Origin: a virus
IMG/VR virus record: IMGVR_UViG_3300042430_002005
Coordinates: 1 to 44,217 of that record
DNA length: 44,217 nt
Direction: 5' to 3' (one strand)
Notes under the pieces: generated by a model
What the model was told of the DNA's origin: nothing
Seen by the model: only the letters and a program-made list of their open reading frames with translations
The model's database searches: none
Translations under genes and position numbers: made by a program
Part shown: piece by piece, positions 17,413 to 26,485 of the stretch
Position numbering within the stretch: position 1 is the first letter of the stretch
How the letters are laid out: each line of letters begins with the position of its first letter

Positions 17413-18016
17413 TTTAGAAACTTTACTAATTGATAAAACGGATTTTGATTGCATTGGTCAAGTGGCAAAACATTGCAGTTGGGAACAATTGTGTATTTAC
17501 ATTCGAGAGCAACAAAATTTATACCTTTTACCAAAGATAGGGTATTGCTTGTTTTCAAAATTAATGGCAAACCCAACCAATGCAGTAGTTCAAAAACTAT
17601 TATGCGGTGGCGAGTACACAGGTTGTAATGGTATTGTAAAATATCAATTCGGTTTAAAAAGAGTTTTGGTACACGCGAGTTATGCAGCTTACATTTATAG
17701 ACACGGATTTATAGATACTCCATTCGGGGTTGTTCAAAAATTAAACCAAGATAGTTTGCCTACACCAATTATCGAGCTTAAATCAATTAAAAATGAGCAT
17801 TACAACAATGCTGAACTTTACTTTGAAGGTTTGAAAGATTATTTATGTACCGTTAAGGACAACGAACTTTTTAAAGATTGTTTTTGCGAAAATTCATTTT
17901 CAAATTTAATCGATTACGGCAGATTTATAGATTCAATTCACTGCAATAGTTGTTGCGGTAGTGGCGAGATTCAGACACAAAGAAGACAATATTCATTTTC
18001 AAACATCGAAAAATAA
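17402..18016 (+). CDS. putative head-tail connector protein
   Basis: A 204-residue protein with helical N-terminal half (TDFDCIGQVAKHCSWEQLCIYIRE) and ten or more Cys, including a CNSCCG cluster near the end. It overlaps the portal gene by 11 bases and the next gene by one. Proteins of about 200 residues in this place in Bacteroidota phages are usually annotated as connector or adaptor-like. I accept that as a likely role without a specific motif. The Cys-rich C-terminus could bind metal. Confidence 0.45.
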   Translation: MSCSLETLLIDKTDFDCIGQVAKHCSWEQLCIYIREQQNLYLLPKIGYCLFSKLMANPTNAVVQKLLCGGEYTGCNGIVKYQFGLKRVLVHASYAAYIYRHGFIDTPFGVVQKLNQDSLPTPIIELKSIKNEHYNNAELYFEGLKDYLCTVKDNELFKDCFCENSFSNLIDYGRFIDSIHCNSCCGSGEIQTQRRQYSFSNIEK

Positions 18017-18981
18017 TGACAAATTTTGTTATAAAAAACGAATTATTCTTTACGCTTCAAAAAAGCGAAGGAAACACAGATTTCCCGAGAAAATTCTTCG
18101 CTAGAAAAGTCTCAGGAAATCAAATAAAAATTAGAACATTAGGCTCAAATGAAGCCTTGCTTGTTGATGTTTGGAGTTTAGAAAACTTCACTATCAACGG
18201 AGTTGCCTATACAGACGTTCATTCGGCAATTACAGCCTTGCAACCGATTCTATGGAATGAATCTTCAGGTAACGCAAACACACCCGTTGATGTTTTACCA
18301 ATTCTAACCGAAATAAGAGACGAGTTGTTGAACGATGATTCCTACCAACTCTTTGAAGATACGGATGGAAACGTGTTATTTGGAAAAATTGGCAACAATG
18401 GAATGATGAACTATTATAAGTCGGATGGAACTCTATACACTGGAGTTGTCAAGCCCTACTCCAGAGATGTTATCGTAAGCACAACAGACTATTGTGCTAA
18501 TTCAGTACCATACACATTGATTCAATTCAGAGATGCCGACACTAAGCAAGTCGTTGAAACGATTTGGAGAAATGATAACACGCTGACAGAAAGTACAACA
18601 GCTCCCGGCTCCTTGACAAAGGGAGCGTTACAAGTAGCTAGATTACACGACATTTTGCAAACACCTCCAATGGCGATAGGAGCTACAGTAACTATTCCAG
18701 CAAACAAGTTTTCTACAGTTAGTCTTTTAGCTATAAAAGGCGAGTTTACCGTTTCAAACAGCGCAAATGATTTCTCTTCCGATGTAGTTTTGTCTGTCGG
18801 AACAATTCAAAGCTATATTGAAATATCGGAAGATGGAATTGGTACAGCTTCGGGAGCAACAAATCTTTCGCAAGGATTTGAAACACGTTCTAACGCTTAT
18901 GACATAAGTAAATCAGGAAACTCCTATACAATTACAGCAGTAAGAGCAAATTCAATTTTACAACTAGATTTATACAAATAA
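18016..18981 (+). CDS. virion surface protein, beta-rich
   Basis: A 321-residue protein rich in Asn, Thr, Ser and Val. The N-terminal 80 residues form a compact unit (FFARKVSGNQIKIRTLGSNE). The centre, about 120-150, has repeated Asp/Gly turns (LFEDTDGNVLFGKIGNNGMM), and the C-terminal 100 residues look like a beta sandwich. It begins the block of surface proteins that continues to 24.5 kb. I propose a capsid or tail decoration protein. No named family is evident. Confidence 0.5.
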   Translation: MTNFVIKNELFFTLQKSEGNTDFPRKFFARKVSGNQIKIRTLGSNEALLVDVWSLENFTINGVAYTDVHSAITALQPILWNESSGNANTPVDVLPILTEIRDELLNDDSYQLFEDTDGNVLFGKIGNNGMMNYYKSDGTLYTGVVKPYSRDVIVSTTDYCANSVPYTLIQFRDADTKQVVETIWRNDNTLTESTTAPGSLTKGALQVARLHDILQTPPMAIGATVTIPANKFSTVSLLAIKGEFTVSNSANDFSSDVVLSVGTIQSYIEISEDGIGTASGATNLSQGFETRSNAYDISKSGNSYTITAVRANSILQLDLYK

Positions 18982-18983
18982 AA

Positions 18984-19250
18984 ATGGAGGTAAATATACA
19001 AAATTACTTAAATAGCTTATGTTGTATTAATAGCAATTGTACAAGTTCTTTTGCAACAAAAGAAATAATTAGTTTAGCTAATTATATTTTGATAAAAGTT
19101 TTCGATAGCTTAGGCACTTGCGTTGATGCAACAAAAAGGATAGAAACAATCGGAAGTAGTACAATAGGTTACGCTTACCCTACCTCGATTAATGGAGCGA
19201 CAATAGAGTTATTGTCGTTAGGAAATGTTTCTTTAGGATTTGGATATTAA
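18984..19250 (+). CDS. small unknown structural-region protein
   Basis: An 88-residue protein with four Cys in two short groups (CCINSNC and TCVDATK) and a Gly/Ser/Thr-rich C-terminus (TIGSSTIGYAYPTSINGAT) like the shaft of a fibre. It lies two bases after the previous gene and 11 before the fibre gene. It may be an adaptor for the following fibre, an inference from position. Confidence 0.5.
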   Translation: MEVNIQNYLNSLCCINSNCTSSFATKEIISLANYILIKVFDSLGTCVDATKRIETIGSSTIGYAYPTSINGATIELLSLGNVSLGFGY

Positions 19251-19261
19251 AAAATAATAAA

Positions 19262-20458
19262 ATGGCAAAAGTAGTAACAGATTCAGATATAGGCACAGGA
19301 CTAGAAATAGTTGCTGGAAAATTAAAAACAAATATTACAAAATCCGATTTAGGACTTAATAATGTTGATAACACAAGCGATGTAAATAAACCAATAAGTA
19401 CCGCTACTGCTAGCGCAATATCTACAGCGGTAAGTGGATTAGTTGAAAATCAAATAGTTGATGGTGTGACATCAAAAGCTCCAAGCCAAAATGCGGTATT
19501 TGATGCTTTGGCTTTAAAAGCACCATTAGATTCTCCAGCTTTAACAGGAAATCCAACCGCACCAACAGCCACAGCAGGAACGAATACTACTCAGGTGGCG
19601 ACCACGGCATTTGTTACAAATGGATTATCAGGAAAACAAAATAGCTTAGGTTTTACTCCAGCAAACGACTCAAATGTAGTTCATAAGACCTTAAATGAAA
19701 TAATTGAGGGTCAAAAAACTTTTACAGATAGTGTTTTGGTAGATTTTGCTCTTTTACTAAAACAACCTGGTCTTCCAGCATACAATGGAATAAGCGCAGT
19801 AAGTGGAGGTCTTGATTTTTCCACCAACACTGGATCTAATTTTAATTTTAAAATGCGTCCAGAGGTTTTTACATTCGGAAACGCTGGAAAAGTGGCAAAC
19901 ATAAGTAATTCTAATTTGACTTCAGAAAGAACTTATAGCTTGCCTAATGCTAACGGGACTATTGCTTTGGCTTCCACTCTTACGGAAAACTACTTACCAA
20001 AATCAACAGGACCTTCTACAATAGGCAACTCTTTGATTTACGATAATGGTACAAATGTAGGAATCGGAAATACAAGTCCAATTGCAAAATTAGATATAGT
20101 AGGTGGTGACGGAAATGGTATATTCTATAAAGGAATATCGGCTGCGCAGTCTTTTTTTGGTGTAGGTGTAAATATTTGTCAAGTAGGTAGTATAACAAAT
20201 TCTGACTTTGCAATTTTAACCAATTCAAATGAAAAAATGCGTATCACTTCAGGTGGTAATGTTGGAATCAATACAATCAACCCAGAAGGAATTTTAGATG
20301 TATCATCAACTACAACTGGTAGCTTACCATTCCCGAGAATGACTTCGGCACAGAGAGGTTTAATTAATAGCCCTGCAATAGGTACACACGTGTATCAAAC
20401 CGATGGTATAGAAGGGGTCTATGTCAAGAAATCAACTGGATGGCAATTCGCTTATTAA
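19262..20458 (+). CDS. tail fibre protein
   Basis: A 398-residue protein with the typical phage fibre repeat TSPALTGNPTAPTATAG-like text near residues 85-115 (SPALTGNPTAP, then NTTQVATTAFV). The C-terminal 120 residues contain the repeat VGIGNTSPIAKLDI and VGINTINPEGILDVSS, common in Bacteroidota tail fibres and surface proteins, ending in a compact tip (GVYVKKSTGWQFAY). It probably trimerises and binds the host surface. The start has an AAAATAATAAA leader. Confidence 0.82.
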   Translation: MAKVVTDSDIGTGLEIVAGKLKTNITKSDLGLNNVDNTSDVNKPISTATASAISTAVSGLVENQIVDGVTSKAPSQNAVFDALALKAPLDSPALTGNPTAPTATAGTNTTQVATTAFVTNGLSGKQNSLGFTPANDSNVVHKTLNEIIEGQKTFTDSVLVDFALLLKQPGLPAYNGISAVSGGLDFSTNTGSNFNFKMRPEVFTFGNAGKVANISNSNLTSERTYSLPNANGTIALASTLTENYLPKSTGPSTIGNSLIYDNGTNVGIGNTSPIAKLDIVGGDGNGIFYKGISAAQSFFGVGVNICQVGSITNSDFAILTNSNEKMRITSGGNVGINTINPEGILDVSSTTTGSLPFPRMTSAQRGLINSPAIGTHVYQTDGIEGVYVKKSTGWQFAY

Positions 20459-20487
20459 TAATTAATTAAAAATAAAAAATAAATAAA

Positions 20488-20931
20488 ATGGCAAAAATTA
20501 TCGAAATAGATTTAGAAAAAAACATCGTTATTCCAATTAACGAACCGTTTTGCAAAGAGCAATTAATAAACACTTTGGCTGATTATTGGGAGTATGAAAA
20601 AGGAGAAGAAAAAGTATGTAGAAAAGAATTTAAAGGGTCTTTTGAGGACTTTAAAAAAGAATTTGATGGTAAAAAATATTCAGTAATTTTTTCTGACGAC
20701 GAAGTTGTAGTTTATGATATTTTAGAAAAAGTGGCTTATGAACTATCTAAAACAGAATGGGTAATTCAGAAGTATCTTAAACCATCAACGGATATGGCGA
20801 AAAATATTTTAGTAGAAATGCAAATAAAAAATCAGGAATCAGATTTACAAAATTTGCAAGAAATAATTAAAACGACAAAAGAGGCGGTTTTAAAATCACT
20901 TGAGGCCTTAGACTGCGTAAAACTTTCTTAG
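20488..20931 (+). CDS. unknown protein, fibre-associated
   Basis: A 147-residue acidic/basic protein with a helical C-terminal third (SDLQNLQEIIKTTKEAVLKS) that could form a coiled coil. It directly follows the tail fibre gene, the usual position of a fibre assembly chaperone, and the N-terminal part is a small alpha-beta-type unit. I do not recognise a family; the chaperone role is inferred from position and size. Confidence 0.5.
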   Translation: MAKIIEIDLEKNIVIPINEPFCKEQLINTLADYWEYEKGEEKVCRKEFKGSFEDFKKEFDGKKYSVIFSDDEVVVYDILEKVAYELSKTEWVIQKYLKPSTDMAKNILVEMQIKNQESDLQNLQEIIKTTKEAVLKSLEALDCVKLS

Positions 20932-20933
20932 AA

Positions 20934-21347
20934 ATGATTATAAATCTTAAAAATTGCCTTGACTATTTAGATAGTCAAGGCATAGAAAAGACAAGAGTTA
21001 GAGGTAACAACACTATCAACTCATATAAGTTGCTGGTTGATTTGTCAATTGAACTATCTGACGGTAGATTAATCACAATTCCAAAAGGATATATTTGGGA
21101 TTTGGCAAGCGTTCCAAGATTGCTTTGGTCAATTTGTCCGCCTGATTCAGATGCTGAACTAGCATTTTTGATACACGATTTTTTGTACGAAAACCAAATA
21201 AACAATCGAAAATGGGCGGACAACGAAATGTTGAAATGGTCTATTTTGACAAATGGAACAAAAAATATCTCGATCAAAAACATCGATAATTACGTTAGGT
21301 ATTACGCAGTTAGAATTCGAGGTCAAAAAGCGTGGGACGATAAATAA
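20934..21347 (+). CDS. DUF1353 family protein
   Basis: A 137-residue protein with the DUF1353 hallmark: IPKGYIWDLASVPRLLWSI, then the histidine-aspartate motif AFLIHDFLYENQ and later NRKWADNEML. DUF1353 proteins are common in phages among tail and lysis genes. Their activity is not established, though the conserved His and Asp suggest a hydrolase-like site. It lies two bases after the preceding gene. The start of the gene contains a small inverted repeat (GACTATTTAGATAGTC at 20959-20974). Confidence 0.85.
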   Translation: MIINLKNCLDYLDSQGIEKTRVRGNNTINSYKLLVDLSIELSDGRLITIPKGYIWDLASVPRLLWSICPPDSDAELAFLIHDFLYENQINNRKWADNEMLKWSILTNGTKNISIKNIDNYVRYYAVRIRGQKAWDDK

Positions 21348-21366
21348 ATTTTAAAAATAAAAAAAT

Positions 21367-22689
21367 ATGGGATTCAAAACTGGTTCTTCAAATCAAAGTT
21401 TACAAAAACAAGAAAATGCTTCACTAGACAATATTGAAGCACAAACAACGGATTTACCAAACGTAATAGCTACAGAAGGCGGAACACAGCCAACAAAAGG
21501 AGTTGTTGTTATGGGACATAATGGTGCTGGAGTAGTAAGGCATATATTGGTAGATAATAATGGAATACAATCAGTCAAAGTAAACAGCTCAGCATTGCCA
21601 ACAGGTGCGGCTACAGAAGCTAAACAAGACTTAGCCAATTCGTCTTTGTCGAATATAGACTTAGATTTAGGCACAACAGCAGATACTGCTTGGTCGGGAA
21701 CTGGTAATGCTTCATTAATTTCAGTTGAAAAGGGTATTTTTGGAAAATTAAACACTGATGCAAATGGTAATCTAAAAATAAATCAAACTGCTACTACTTT
21801 CACTTATTCTCCTAACAATAGCACGAACGGAGCGAGTACACTTTTTGCATTAGCAAACGGTGCAACTTGGAATGGAACAATTGAAAACGCTATTAATCAG
21901 CCTTATTTGATTTTTGGCGTAATGTCTGACAGGAATGTCACTATTACTCTTAGTCAATTTTTAAATGCTTCGGGAACAATACAAGATGTACCACCAAAAA
22001 CATTTACAGTGACAGCAGGAGTACCATTTTCAACTTCTGTTGCAATATTAGGTAATTATGTAAGACTATCTGTGAATAATGCTTCAGGAGCATCTGCAAG
22101 CTTATATGTAGATAGTTATTATGGCTTACTTCCTGTGCAAGCGGATAGTTTGACACAATTTGGTAATTTCAAATCAGCTATTTCAGAGGTTGGAGGTGTA
22201 GCAGTTCCTGCAACAGGTATTTTAGTTACGGGAAGAACAGGACAGCCAACAGCAACACCAATAGTAACAGCTTCAAGCCCCTACAACGCTGGTAATTTAG
22301 TCGGTGGATTAATGACGTTCACAAACTGTTTTGCTTCAGGACTTACAAGCGGAGTTTTACAATCCATTGTAATCAGAGCTAAATCCGTACAGACTGCAAC
22401 TTTTAAATTGTATATTTTTTCTCAACAACCTACAAACACAACATGGACGAATAAGACAGTGCCAAATATTAACGTCTTGGATTTGCCATTTTTAATTGAT
22501 GTTTTCTTGTTTGCAGCACCCGACTCAGGACTAGGTACTATGACTATCTATACGCAAGATGGACTTGGTAAGTCAATTGCTAATACAGCAAATGGGCAAG
22601 ACCTTTGGGGATTGTTGGTTACAACTGGAACACCGACTTTTGCGAGTTTTTCGGATATTTCTGTAACTTTAGGAATTTTACAGGACTAA
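21367..22689 (+). CDS. large beta-rich virion protein
   Basis: A 440-residue protein very rich in Thr, Ser, Asn, Gly and Ala with few charged residues after residue 120. The N-terminal 120 residues contain text known from Bacteroidota phage virion proteins (NASLDNIEAQTTDLPNVIA, then VVVMGHNGAGVVRHILVDNNG). The remainder is probably beta-sandwich or beta-helix. It overlaps the following adhesin gene by one base (TAATG), so both may be made in fixed proportion. Likely tail tip or side fibre. Confidence 0.6.
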   Translation: MGFKTGSSNQSLQKQENASLDNIEAQTTDLPNVIATEGGTQPTKGVVVMGHNGAGVVRHILVDNNGIQSVKVNSSALPTGAATEAKQDLANSSLSNIDLDLGTTADTAWSGTGNASLISVEKGIFGKLNTDANGNLKINQTATTFTYSPNNSTNGASTLFALANGATWNGTIENAINQPYLIFGVMSDRNVTITLSQFLNASGTIQDVPPKTFTVTAGVPFSTSVAILGNYVRLSVNNASGASASLYVDSYYGLLPVQADSLTQFGNFKSAISEVGGVAVPATGILVTGRTGQPTATPIVTASSPYNAGNLVGGLMTFTNCFASGLTSGVLQSIVIRAKSVQTATFKLYIFSQQPTNTTWTNKTVPNINVLDLPFLIDVFLFAAPDSGLGTMTIYTQDGLGKSIANTANGQDLWGLLVTTGTPTFASFSDISVTLGILQD

Positions 22690-24479
22690 TGAAGACAAAT
22701 GTAAGAACTAGAAGAACATTGTTAGGACAAGGAATAAATTCCTTTGTATGGACTTTGTTCAATGGAGTTACTAAGTTTTATCATCAGCAAAATAATGTTG
22801 TTGATACAAATAATCGTACACTAACAGCGACAGGACAACTTTATACCGAGCCGAAATATAGTGGCTATCAACAAGGCATTATTAGTGGTGGGTTTGGTAT
22901 TAACATTATTGGGCTTGGCACAATGGTTTTAACGGGAAACAACACTTATACAGGACCAACCACGGTAACGCAAGGAGCAACGCTATCAATTGGCGATGGC
23001 GGGGTAAACGGTTCTATCGCTGGAAATTTAGTATTAAATTCGGGTTCAAGGGTTATATTCAATAGAAATGCGACGTCACTAACTTATTCGGGTGTTATAT
23101 CTGGAGCGGGGGTATTAATTCTAACCAATTCAGCACAAGTAAGTGAAAAAGGAGGATATTCTCTTACTGGAGTAAATACTAATACAGGAGGAATTATAAT
23201 TGATAGAGGTGCAAGGCTAGGTATAGGCACAGGGCAAGGGACAGTTGCTTCTCTTTCCTCTAATGCAATTATTGTTAATTCAGGTGGGCAAATTTATTTA
23301 GCAAGTGTGAGTGAAACTATTACTAATAATTTAACAATTTCAGGTAGCGGTTGGCAAGAATCAGTAGGAATACTAGGGGCAATTAGGTATCAGTCTATAT
23401 GTGCGTTGTCAGGAGTAATACAAGTTGTATCTCCTGCTATGATACGAAATTACAATGACCCATCTGATAGACTAAGTATGACTGGAAACATATTAGGTTC
23501 TTCTCCTTTAACTTTTGCAGGCGCTGGAACTGTAACAATAACAAGAAACACTACATCATTTACCGGACAAGTTAATGTCGTTGGAGGAATATTAATAGGA
23601 GTAGGAGCAGGTGGAAACGGCTATGTATTCAATACTTTTGGTAGTGGGCCAATTAACATATCTGCTGGCGCAATAGTAGAAGTTAATAACGCTAGTGGTT
23701 CAGGGTTTAATGATTTTAACCAAGTTGTCACTGGCGGAGGAATCTTAAGAGTAAGAGGTTCGGCTGTAAATAGAATTACTTTATTATCTAATTTTACAGG
23801 TTTTTCAGGAATAATTAGACTTTTACAAAACAGCACGCAAATAACAGGACAAACTGTTACAACGGCTTCAGTAGATGTAGTCTCTCCTGCATTTTTTCTA
23901 TTGTGGGATAATGGAGCTGGATTTCCCACATTCGGAGCATTAACGGGCAACGGAAGCGTTACTAATTTAGTTAGTACTGGCGGGATAATATGCGGTAATG
24001 GTAATGGTAGCGGAACTTTTACGGGTGTAATATCAGGATTAGTAAGCGTGACAAAAATTGGCACAGGTGTTCAAACATTTACAGGCGCAAATACCGCAAC
24101 AAGTAATGCCACTATTAATGCTGGTATTTTAGCTTTTCAAAACACTAATCAATTCACAACAACAACAGTAGGTGCTAGTGGAATAGTTTCAGCAGGAACT
24201 TCTACAACAGGTTCAGTTAGAGCTTTAACATTTAATGCTTTAACTTCTGCTTTAAATGTGTATGCTATTCTACCTACAAGTGCATCAAAATTAACCTGCA
24301 CGACCTTAACGGCATCGCTCGGATTTACTGTAAACGTATTAGGTAGTATGAATATTGGGGTCTATCAAATATTAGTATCAACAAGCGGAACACCTACACC
24401 AACATTAGGCACGAATACTACAGGAAAAAATGTTACATTTGCGTGGTCTGGACAAACACTAAATTTATTAATAAACTAA
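22689..24479 (+). CDS. beta-helix adhesin with autotransporter-type repeats
   Basis: A 596-residue protein. An in-frame ATG exists 84 bases upstream, but it lies inside the previous gene, whereas 22689 is coupled to that gene's stop. Residues about 74-102 match the autotransporter-associated beta-strand repeat (GLGTMVLTGNNTYTG, then TTVTQGATLSIG). Similar units recur, for example TGANTATSNATINAG near 470. It should fold into a long parallel beta-helix. No membrane barrel or signal is present, so it is a virion fibre rather than an autotransporter. It probably binds a host surface glycan. Confidence 0.75.
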   Translation: MKTNVRTRRTLLGQGINSFVWTLFNGVTKFYHQQNNVVDTNNRTLTATGQLYTEPKYSGYQQGIISGGFGINIIGLGTMVLTGNNTYTGPTTVTQGATLSIGDGGVNGSIAGNLVLNSGSRVIFNRNATSLTYSGVISGAGVLILTNSAQVSEKGGYSLTGVNTNTGGIIIDRGARLGIGTGQGTVASLSSNAIIVNSGGQIYLASVSETITNNLTISGSGWQESVGILGAIRYQSICALSGVIQVVSPAMIRNYNDPSDRLSMTGNILGSSPLTFAGAGTVTITRNTTSFTGQVNVVGGILIGVGAGGNGYVFNTFGSGPINISAGAIVEVNNASGSGFNDFNQVVTGGGILRVRGSAVNRITLLSNFTGFSGIIRLLQNSTQITGQTVTTASVDVVSPAFFLLWDNGAGFPTFGALTGNGSVTNLVSTGGIICGNGNGSGTFTGVISGLVSVTKIGTGVQTFTGANTATSNATINAGILAFQNTNQFTTTTVGASGIVSAGTSTTGSVRALTFNALTSALNVYAILPTSASKLTCTTLTASLGFTVNVLGSMNIGVYQILVSTSGTPTPTLGTNTTGKNVTFAWSGQTLNLLIN

Positions 24480-24488
24480 AAAAAAATT

Positions 24489-24770
24489 ATGGATTTTAAA
24501 AACTACCTTATTTTTGGAATATTGAGTGTAGTCGGCTCAACTCTTGGATGGCTTATTAGCACAGAGGAACTATCCCCAAAAAAAATAGCAGCCAAGGGAG
24601 TGGCTGGATTAATGATTGGAATGATTATCGTTCCTGCATTTATGCCTTATTTTGCATTGCCTACCGAGGTATGGTATGGAATAATTGCAATCTCTTCTGT
24701 AACTGGAGTAGAGATTATTATTTTGCTTACAAAAAAATTAGATGAATTTATAAAAAATAAAATTAATTAA
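24489..24770 (+). CDS. holin candidate
   Basis: A 93-residue protein with three hydrophobic spans (about residues 5-22, 36-57 and 62-82) and a charged, Lys-rich C-terminal tail (TKKLDEFIKNKIN). Size, topology and a place two genes upstream of the lysozyme gene fit a class I holin, which opens the inner membrane at the set time. The sequence itself is not diagnostic. The leader is A-rich. Confidence 0.6.
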   Translation: MDFKNYLIFGILSVVGSTLGWLISTEELSPKKIAAKGVAGLMIGMIIVPAFMPYFALPTEVWYGIIAISSVTGVEIIILLTKKLDEFIKNKIN

Positions 24771-24771
24771 T

Positions 24772-25056
24772 ATGAATGGTATTATTTTGAACATAATTGC
24801 ATACGCACTTATGAGTATTGGAGCTTATTTCGCCTTTGATTTTTCTGCACGAAGGGGAACAAAAATTATGAAAGTGATTAATTATTTGATTTTTATGTGG
24901 AATGTTTTTATGTTTTCATATCTTGTGGTCGATTACGACAACATTATTTCACAACCAATTAATGTACGCCTAAATTTTTTTGAAACTATTACAAATTATT
25001 TATTGGCTTTTTGGTTAATTTCGTTTAAATTAGCGACAAAATTTAATTTAAAATAA
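24772..25056 (+). CDS. membrane protein in lysis block
   Basis: A 94-residue protein with three likely membrane spans (about 1-22, 37-55 and 68-88) and little soluble sequence. It starts one base after the holin candidate and could be an antiholin or second holin. The basic loop FSARRGTKIMKVIN between spans one and two suggests that this loop lies in the cytoplasm. No family recognised. Confidence 0.55.
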   Translation: MNGIILNIIAYALMSIGAYFAFDFSARRGTKIMKVINYLIFMWNVFMFSYLVVDYDNIISQPINVRLNFFETITNYLLAFWLISFKLATKFNLK

Positions 25057-25062
25057 AATAAA

Positions 25063-25248
25063 ATGACAGAATTAGAAGCAATCAGCATATTAGCACAAGT
25101 GGCTAATATTGCGCAAGAAAAGGGAATTTTAAAATTGCAAGATGCGGTAATAGTATCACAAGCTATTTCGGTGTTGATGCCAAAGCAAAATGAGCCTGCA
25201 GAGCCTATTAATGAAATGAAATTAATAAAAGATGAAACCGTCAATTAA
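25063..25248 (+). CDS. small protein upstream of lysozyme
   Basis: A 61-residue, mildly acidic helical protein (ISILAQVANIAQEKGILKLQ) without membrane span. It overlaps the lysozyme gene by 17 bases and sits six bases after the previous gene, so it belongs to the lysis transcript. Function unknown. Confidence 0.5.
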   Translation: MTELEAISILAQVANIAQEKGILKLQDAVIVSQAISVLMPKQNEPAEPINEMKLIKDETVN

Positions 25249-25678
25249 TTGCTTAGAAATAATTAAGGAGTTTGAGGGTTTTTCTGCAGCTCCTTATTTA
25301 TGCCCTGCTAATGTACCCACCATTGGCTACGGTTCTACGTTTTATAAAAACGGAAAAAAAGTAAAAATTTCAGACCCAAAAATTACAATTGGAGAAGCAA
25401 CTGAAATTTTAGAGGCGGTTGTTGATAGTTTTGCTTTGCAAATTTATAAAATAATTACAGCAAAAATAAATCAAAATCAATTTGACGCATTAGTTTCATT
25501 TTCTTACAACATAGGTGTTTCGGCTTTTAAAAACAGCACTTTATTACGTAAATTAAACTTAGGCGAAAACAATTCTGTAATTGTTTCTGAACTAAACAAA
25601 TGGAATCGAGCAAATGGCAATGTTTTAGCTGGTTTAACACGCAGAAGACAAGCGGAATCAAAACTATTTACAAAATGA
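25232..25678 (+). CDS. GH24 lysozyme (endolysin)
   Basis: A 148-residue muramidase of the T4/P21 lysozyme family (glycoside hydrolase 24). The catalytic Glu is in KEFEGF (about residue 14), and the motif VPTIGYGST gives the conserved Thr. The Asp of the Glu-8x-Asp-5x-Thr triad is replaced by Cys (PYLCPANVPT). FDALVSFSYNIG and GLTRRRQAE complete the family pattern. There is no signal peptide, so export would depend on the holin. It cuts peptidoglycan at the end of infection. Length normal. Confidence 0.92.
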   Translation: MKPSINCLEIIKEFEGFSAAPYLCPANVPTIGYGSTFYKNGKKVKISDPKITIGEATEILEAVVDSFALQIYKIITAKINQNQFDALVSFSYNIGVSAFKNSTLLRKLNLGENNSVIVSELNKWNRANGNVLAGLTRRRQAESKLFTK

Positions 25679-25797
25679 AAATAAAAAAATTAATAACGGT
25701 TGTTTTTTTTCAGATTGGAGTTAATGTTGTTGGAATACCCGAGATAATTAGCCACAATATTAAAAGTACGATTATTTCTAAATCAATTTTTTTTTAA
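25675..25797 (+). CDS. short hydrophobic peptide gene
   Basis: A 40-residue frame starting in an ATGA overlap with the lysozyme stop. The N-terminus MKIKKLITVVFFQIGVNVV is a basic residue cluster followed by a hydrophobic stretch, as in a signal peptide or single membrane span. It is placed between lysozyme and the spanin candidate. It might be an inner part of a spanin pair, but the sequence is too short to show this. An in-frame longer version beginning at 25600 inside the lysozyme gene is less likely. Confidence 0.4.
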   Translation: MKIKKLITVVFFQIGVNVVGIPEIISHNIKSTIISKSIFF

Positions 25798-25798
25798 A

Positions 25799-26482
25799 AT
25801 GGAAAACAGAAAAATAGACTGGCTAAAATGCTTTTTTTTATTCTTAGCTATTACTTTTGCTTTTCTATGGCTTAGGGGTTGTGGTGCGCCAAAAACACCC
25901 CAAATAGTAACGGTAACAGTTCCCGAAGTTCATGGGACTTTCAAATCACAAAAGCCTATCAATCATCCTATGGCAATTGGACCTATTTTACCATATTCCC
26001 GAGGTCAGGAAAATGGTAAAATAAACATAGTGGACACCTCGGATATCTTAGTGGACACCTACACTATGTTGTTAGCTCAAAATGATTCCTTAAAATCGGC
26101 TTTTGCTAAAGAAACGGATTCATTGAAAAGGCAATTAATTTTTGAGAAAGCGGTGCAGCTCAACAAATTTTCGACAAAATTCGAAGACGAAAATATAGAA
26201 TTGAATATTAGTGGAATAGTTCAGGGGGAAGTGAAAGAGGTTACCCCTAATTATAGGATCAAGCAACGAGAAATAAAAGCAGAAGTAAAATGCAGGGAAA
26301 CGGCATTAAGGGTATTGATTGGAGCGAAAGCTGGAATACCAACGTCAAACACTCTTAGTTTGCCAGTACAGGCAAACTTAATGTTTCAAAATCGAAAAGG
26401 GAATATTATTTCGGTTGGGTATGATAATAGTAGTACTATTTGGCTAGGGTATCATTTATCAATAGTTAATATCAAAAGATAA
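25799..26482 (+). CDS. spanin-like envelope protein
   Basis: A 227-residue protein. A short cytoplasmic start is followed by a membrane span at about residues 11-29 with a Cys right after it (WLRGCGAP). Residues about 85-125 look helical or coiled (LLAQNDSLKSAFAKETDSL). The C-terminal 60 residues alternate polar and hydrophobic residues (GNIISVGYDNSSTIWLG), like beta strands of an outer membrane-related domain. With its place at the end of the lysis block, it could bridge inner and outer membrane as a unimolecular spanin. This is inferred. Confidence 0.5.
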   Translation: MENRKIDWLKCFFLFLAITFAFLWLRGCGAPKTPQIVTVTVPEVHGTFKSQKPINHPMAIGPILPYSRGQENGKINIVDTSDILVDTYTMLLAQNDSLKSAFAKETDSLKRQLIFEKAVQLNKFSTKFEDENIELNISGIVQGEVKEVTPNYRIKQREIKAEVKCRETALRVLIGAKAGIPTSNTLSLPVQANLMFQNRKGNIISVGYDNSSTIWLGYHLSIVNIKR

Positions 26483-26485
26483 TAC

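Noticed and set aside
22605-22688. N-terminal extension of the beta-helix protein
   Set aside because: It lies entirely within the preceding gene; the ATG at 22689 is coupled to that gene's stop codon.
23621-24064. 147-codon minus-strand frame opposite the beta-helix gene
   Set aside because: It is a Pro/Leu/Val-rich shadow of the repeat-coding strand with no leader.
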